Assembly (NCBI GenBank): GCA_030998015.1
Contig: JARWMV010000243.1
Coordinates: 1,116,001 to 1,180,000 of the forward strand
Direction: 5' to 3'
DNA length: 64,000 nucleotides
DNA from: Ceratorhiza oryzae-sativae
Taxonomy: Eukaryota > Basidiomycota > Agaricomycetes > Cantharellales > Ceratobasidiaceae
The notes beneath the pieces were generated by a model that was not told the DNA's origin, made no database searches, and saw only the letters and a program-made list of their open reading frames with translations. This document shows, piece by piece, positions 59,546-64,000 of this stretch (within the stretch, counting starts at the first letter, position 1; every line of letters starts with the position of its first letter). Made by a program: the position numbers and the translations under genes.

Positions 59546-61250
59546 TCACATGAGGTCGCCAAGCGCAGCCATCTCAGGACCTCCAGATTCTCGCATGCCA
59601 ATCTCCCAGTCTATACGTGACCCAATTAGTTAGAAAGCTTGAGAGAACAGAAGAGATACGCACAGCTGTAGATAATGGTGACGGCCATCAGGATACCAGT
59701 TCCGCTTCCGAGTGCACCCATGAGATCTGCTGCAACAGACAGTAGTCCAAGAATGGCACCACCAAATGCGGCCGCAGTTGGGATGACGCGCTTGAGCTCC
59801 TTGTACATGCTACCTTCACGGTGTCCAGCCATAACCTATATCACAAGAAACTCATGAATTGGAGACAATATTAAATAAGACTATGAGCGTACCATCTGCT
59901 GATCCTTGAGTTGCTTGGCAACGTCACGGGGACCAGATCCAGAAACCTCGATCCAGGTCTTGGAGAACATCGCACAGGCGGTCAGAATGAAGGTGATGTA
60001 AACTGCGGTATGAATGGGGTCGAGAATGGCAGCCTTGAGGGTGTGGGGAGGAGACATGTAGTAGGCGATCCCAGACTTGGCCATGAGTTGTTGCGAATCC
60101 TCCAAAGGCTCCCAGACACCAAGGAGGCGAACGAGGAAGTTCTCGGGGAAGCGGTTGAAGAGCATCTGGCTGAGGATGTACACGTTGCTAGTCAAGGCAC
60201 TCTCGAGCATGATGGGCATGTTGCTGGTGTAAAAGAGCTTGACGGGGTAGCTGCCACGTTGGCCACGGAAACGATTGCTCTTGACCGGAATTTCGATGCG
60301 GAAGCCTTGGAGGTAGATGACAATGGCAAAGACAACGACGGTCGCAAACAGGTTCATGATGTTGGGAAGGCGCTCCCTCCAGAAGGCCTCCTTGAGCGCG
60401 CGGGACTTGTCGTTCCATGTGAAGAGTAGGTGGAATAGCGCGATTATGGCGCCCTCGAATTCGGGACCGCGGCCAGTGTTAATGGTGGTCGGAGAGAACG
60501 CCTTCCAAACGATGCTCTCGCAAATGTTGGTCGCAATGAAGAGCGATACACCAGAGCCAAGACCGTACCCCTTTTGAAGGAGCTCATCCAGGAGGATGAC
60601 GATCAGAGCTCCGACGACGAGCTGCAGGATGAGAAGCAGGCAGACACCGGCCCCCAGCTCGGACGGCTGTCCATACAGTCCAGTCAGGACATAAACAGTT
60701 GCGTGGCCGACAGAGATGATGAGGGCAAACACTGTGCAAAGATTTAGCTATACTGCCACGTGCGCATGAATGACTGATTTTACTCACGCTTTTGAGCGGC
60801 CCCAAACAGAGCACGGTCTTCCTTGAGATTAAAATCGATCTCGATGAGGTTCGCGCCCGCAAGCAGCTGCATGATCATGCCAGAAGTGACGATAGGAGAT
60901 ATACCGAGCTCCATGAGGGTGCCGCGGTTCGAGGCGAGGATGACTCGCATCCAGTAGAGCGGGTCGGACGAGTCGGACGACATGATGCCGTAGAGAGGGA
61001 CCTGGGAGCAGACCAGGAAGACAAGGAGCGTGACGGCAGTCCATAGGATCTTGTGGTTGAACGGGATCTAGCGCGGGGTCAGCGCCGCGTCTTGGTGCTC
61101 GTGCGCCAGACGTACCTTGCGCTCGGGCGAAGAAACCTCGGGGAGGAGGGGCAGGAACGGCCGGACAAGGTTGAGGAATCGGACTGTGTATGCGAGCTCG
61201 TCGTCAGTTCATGTGTCCACGCTGCGAGTCCCGTACTTACAGCCGCTCAT
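59546..61250 (-). CDS. SEC61: Protein translocon subunit SEC61 alpha
   Basis: Ten-helix channel subunit of the ER translocon. The first coding exon is only 10 bases (61241-61250, MSG plus one base) and splices to [20 protein letters not shown] (61116-61183). Family landmarks follow: the plug region [20 protein letters not shown] near 60960, [20 protein letters not shown] near 60890, [20 protein letters not shown] near 60600, and [18 protein letters not shown] near 60540. Also present are [20 protein letters not shown] near 60290, YYMSPPHTL near 60050, and [20 protein letters not shown] near 59820. The last exon ends [10 protein letters not shown] at 59546. All ten membrane segments appear present and in frame. 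A TCACGTG-like site lies upstream at 61364. Confidence 0.96.
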
Positions 61251-63206
61251 GCTGCTGCCTGAATGTGGTTTGCGGTAGACCGAGTTGCGCGCCTCACTTG
61301 GGGTTTTATTATTATTTGCAAGCGACGTGGCATCCGTGACGCCGTGACAGCGCTCCTCATTTGCACGTGACATAGACTTTCCTACAACCGTGACACTAAT
61401 GCATACGTGTCATCGCTTTGTATTACGTGGCGAATACCTCCAGCGAGAAACTCTAGCATCATCTACGCGCGGGCCTCGAGGTTTCCAGACGCGACCTTGG
61501 CTCACGTACCGATAGCCGTATCCTGAAGCGGGGTATCGAGTCAACATCCGTTGGCTACTTGTGGGGCTAGCACAACTGGCCATGATTTTGACAAGCATAT
61601 AGTCGCTGGTCATGAGTTTGTTTATCACCCTAAAATATTGGCTGTAGAACTACATAAAGATCTAGAGCATCGTTATCCAGGTGGCCGCGATTCGGACGAT
61701 AACCTACCTGGTAATGCCGCGTAGGAGAGTGAGAGGCGAACATGACGCCAGACTATCAAACAATATGCGAAAGATTTGGAACATCAAGCACCTGCGTCAA
61801 GTAGCCTTTGCAGAGTCGGGTAGAGGCCACTTGCTCAACAATAAGCAAATACCTGGGAACAACCCACCACCCGGGATGAGTTTTATCCAAGATTTCAAAT
61901 CCAGCGCTGGGTCGTTTGTCCACCTGGGGTCCTCTTATATGCCCGAAGGACGCCGGTAGTAGCTGGTGTTTTGTTTTGTTTTGGGCTCTCCTGTCTCGAC
62001 AAGAGCCTCTCCACGGCACCCCTTGCTCGACAGATATGTGATCTGCATTCCACGAAATCCGCAAATTTCGGTTTGACATATCCAATACTATGCCTTGGGT
62101 GTGAGCCACCATGCATTATATTGCATATATCCAAAATGACGCAACCCCCCAGTAGTAGGCAAAAAACGAGAGGCAGGGTGGGCGTTTTAGGCTAGCCAAA
62201 ATTGTTTGATCCTGTTGTCCGGGGCCATGTATGCCAAAATCACATATTTAGCTCTGGTGGATTGACGAGAAATCGTCTGTAGAGCTCGCTCATTGTATAC
62301 ATATTGCACTTTGAATCATGTGTTTCTGACTTGTGGTCGAGGACAAACAGGCCAAACAAGTTGTACAAAAGTGTATGAAATCACAAAATTTGTAATACTT
62401 TTTTTAATCGGCCAGTGCACAAGCAACAAAGCGCTTAATCCAGCTCCAAAACTGCTAGAGGCTGACACGTAGACATCAGATCGGAGAAGTGAGCATGGAG
62501 GGGACCGAACCCACGAAGGGTTTTTAGAATGTGCAAACCGAGCCAGCGGCAATAGTTATTGTCCCGCCGGCGGGGTCTTTGCGGTTCGATTGCCCGCCAG
62601 CATCCGGAGTTCTTCGGAGCGTGTAAACAAATCCCAAAATCCAACCGGCGACAATGAAGGATGATCATCGCATCTAGAATGGGCAAAGCGGTCATAAAAC
62701 TTACCGGACGCTCCGTCGCGACGGAATACGAAATGACTCCATCAACCAATACCAAAATCGGCCGGCCCTTGCGCCCACTCACATCCCCACTTAGCCGAGC
62801 AATTTGCACACTAGGCCGATCGGGCAAACATTGAGTCCATAACTTTCACCTACCCCGGGGAACAATACCTGTCCAATGAGACGCATACCTTATCAAGGAT
62901 AAAACGATCCGGCCCGAGCCGGAGGTGAACATCATTTCATTTGAATGATCGAAACATCTCCCGAGACGGTCCCGAAATGAATGTCGATCGAGAGCATTTG
63001 GCAAGTATGAGGCACACCACACGCTTAAAGTCTCCAGATGGCGAATCAGTGGAACAAACTCGATCATGTCGAGCGCCGGGGTTTGCCAGGAGCGTTCAAA
63101 GGTCAATCTATCAAAACTTTGTTGGACGTGAGGGGGGAGATCAATTTCATTTCATCCCAAGCCTGAATAATCGACAAAGATATAGTTGCCACAGACACTT
63201 TGGCAC
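61251..63206. other. Intergenic, SEC61 promoter and unassigned sequence
   Basis: About 1.95 kb. GCACGTGAC with CACGTG at 61364-61369 lies 115 bases upstream of the SEC61 start. A minus-strand frame at 62435-62827 begins PDRPSVQIARLSGDVSGRK and continues to VLVDGVISYSVATERP before a GTAAGT donor. It could be part of a small unrecognised gene but is not listed as one. The rest shows nothing supported. Confidence 0.4.
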
Positions 63207-64000
63207 TCACGGCAAATCGGGGCCGCGTGTGGCGAGCAAAATTCGTGTACGGTCCAACAGATCATCCACCTCGACATAGCACCCTTTGAGCCACCGGTTA
63301 GTACCCTCAGCGCCGTCGGTGTCGTGCGGCCCCTTTCTGTCCCAAAAGGCTGTGCGAGCGTGCAGGACGCGGCGGTTATCAAATACCACACACTCGCCTT
63401 CGCCTAGGGTGTGCTCGAATCTACCCTCGGGTCGGGCAAGGAGCTCTGTGTACATTCGGAGGGCCGAGTATAACTCAGGAGGTGCGGTGGCTGGCAGAGG
63501 GGCTTGGAACGGCGGAGAATAGTTGATATGCGCGATGTGCGGTGGGTCCGACGGCTTGCGGTCTGAACGTTGAAGATGCGGAGGCGAAAGTTGGATCGTG
63601 GGGTGGGAGCAGTGAAGGTGATGTCCATCGTTTTCATAGTGGAACGGGATGGGTACGCTAGCGAGGAGGTTAAACGCAGCTCGATCAAGATCCCAAAGAT
63701 CGTTGGCCGCTTTAATGGCGTCAACAAATACTGAAGTGCCACCCTCGACACGGTTCTTGATGCAGTGCAGAAGCTGCAGATGGGGCGGATGCTGCATGTA
63801 CCTATTTCGAATGTGCAATGAGCACGGATTGAACGAATTGGGCAGCTTACAAGAGGTCCATGTGCAAGTCGAGGTTCAAGTTGGTGTAGGCAATATTCGC
63901 GCTACCCGTCAGGTTAACCACATCCCAGAATCGACCGTAAAATGTCTCCCGCACGGGGCCGATCATATTCGCCAGCTCTCCAATCCCCCGTCCTCCCTCG
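63207..64000 (-). CDS. Gamma-butyrobetaine/trimethyllysine dioxygenase family (5' end beyond window)
   Basis: Fe(II)/2-oxoglutarate-dependent hydroxylase of the carnitine pathway. The 5' part lies beyond the right edge. Visible from 64000: EGGRGIGELANMIGPVRETF, then NIAYTNLNLDLHMDLL, whose H-x-D supplies two iron ligands. After an intron near 63800-63850, YMQHPPHLQLLHCIKNRVEGG continues to SVFVDAIKAANDLWDLD. FHYENDGHHLHCSHPTIQLS is near 63620, and HINYSPPFQAPLP near 63510. FDNRRVLHARTAFWDRKG near 63360 supplies the distal His and the Arg that binds 2-oxoglutarate. It ends at 63207 (ATRGPDLP). Sequence alone does not separate butyrobetaine from trimethyllysine activity. Confidence 0.9.

Noticed and set aside
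1..64000. CRISPR arrays, bacterial operons or prophage
   Set aside because: No regularly spaced direct repeats or ribosome-binding patterns; the intron-rich genes are eukaryotic.

Overview
The window is nuclear DNA from a filamentous fungus, most likely an agaricomycete basidiomycete (Rhizoctonia-like Cantharellales is my best guess, not proven). Nearly every recognisable gene is broken by GT-AG introns of about 48-65 bases. The gene set (NADPH oxidase, Velvet factor, ATG7, cellular RNA-dependent RNA polymerase, MRP-type ABC transporter, secreted histidine acid phosphatase) is fungal. Exon joins were read by eye.

Layout. 1-3.9 kb: an ABCC/MRP transporter running off the left edge. 4.45-7.8 kb: a complete hAT transposon with an exact 8-bp target duplication and a broken transposase. 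7.8-12 kb: weak hypothetical genes and a 5'-truncated LINE. 12.8-14.1 kb: an MBD4-type DNA glycosylase. 15.9-18.8 kb: a secreted histidine acid phosphatase divergent from a Mn superoxide dismutase. 18.8-27.6 kb: a gene-poor stretch with unrecognised coding fragments. 27.7-30 kb: an NADPH oxidase. 30.7-33.1 kb: a kinase-TPR protein. 33.8-35.9 kb: a sugar/quinate-type MFS carrier. From 36 kb on the DNA is dense and housekeeping-like: TAD2, RPP1, a secreted protein, ATG7, TCD, Velvet, YTM1, a TAG1-like vacuolar protein, a NadR-like P-loop protein, an RdRP fused to an SF1 helicase, SEC61, and a carnitine-pathway dioxygenase cut by the right edge.

The most interesting object is the gene at 53.2-59.1 kb. 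A cellular RNA-dependent RNA polymerase with an intact DLDGD catalytic loop continues through spliced exons into a UPF1/ZNFX1-type superfamily 1 helicase. This would put in one polypeptide two activities that other eukaryotes keep as separate partners in small-RNA amplification.

A second pattern is technical but matters for use of the annotation. At least seven otherwise normal exons (ABC transporter, MFS carrier twice, TAD2, NadR-like, RdRP-helicase twice) are each out of frame by one missing base, nearly all in G or C runs. This looks like residual assembly indels rather than seven pseudogenes.

A third pattern is a TCACGTG element recurring in the promoters of many of the housekeeping genes.
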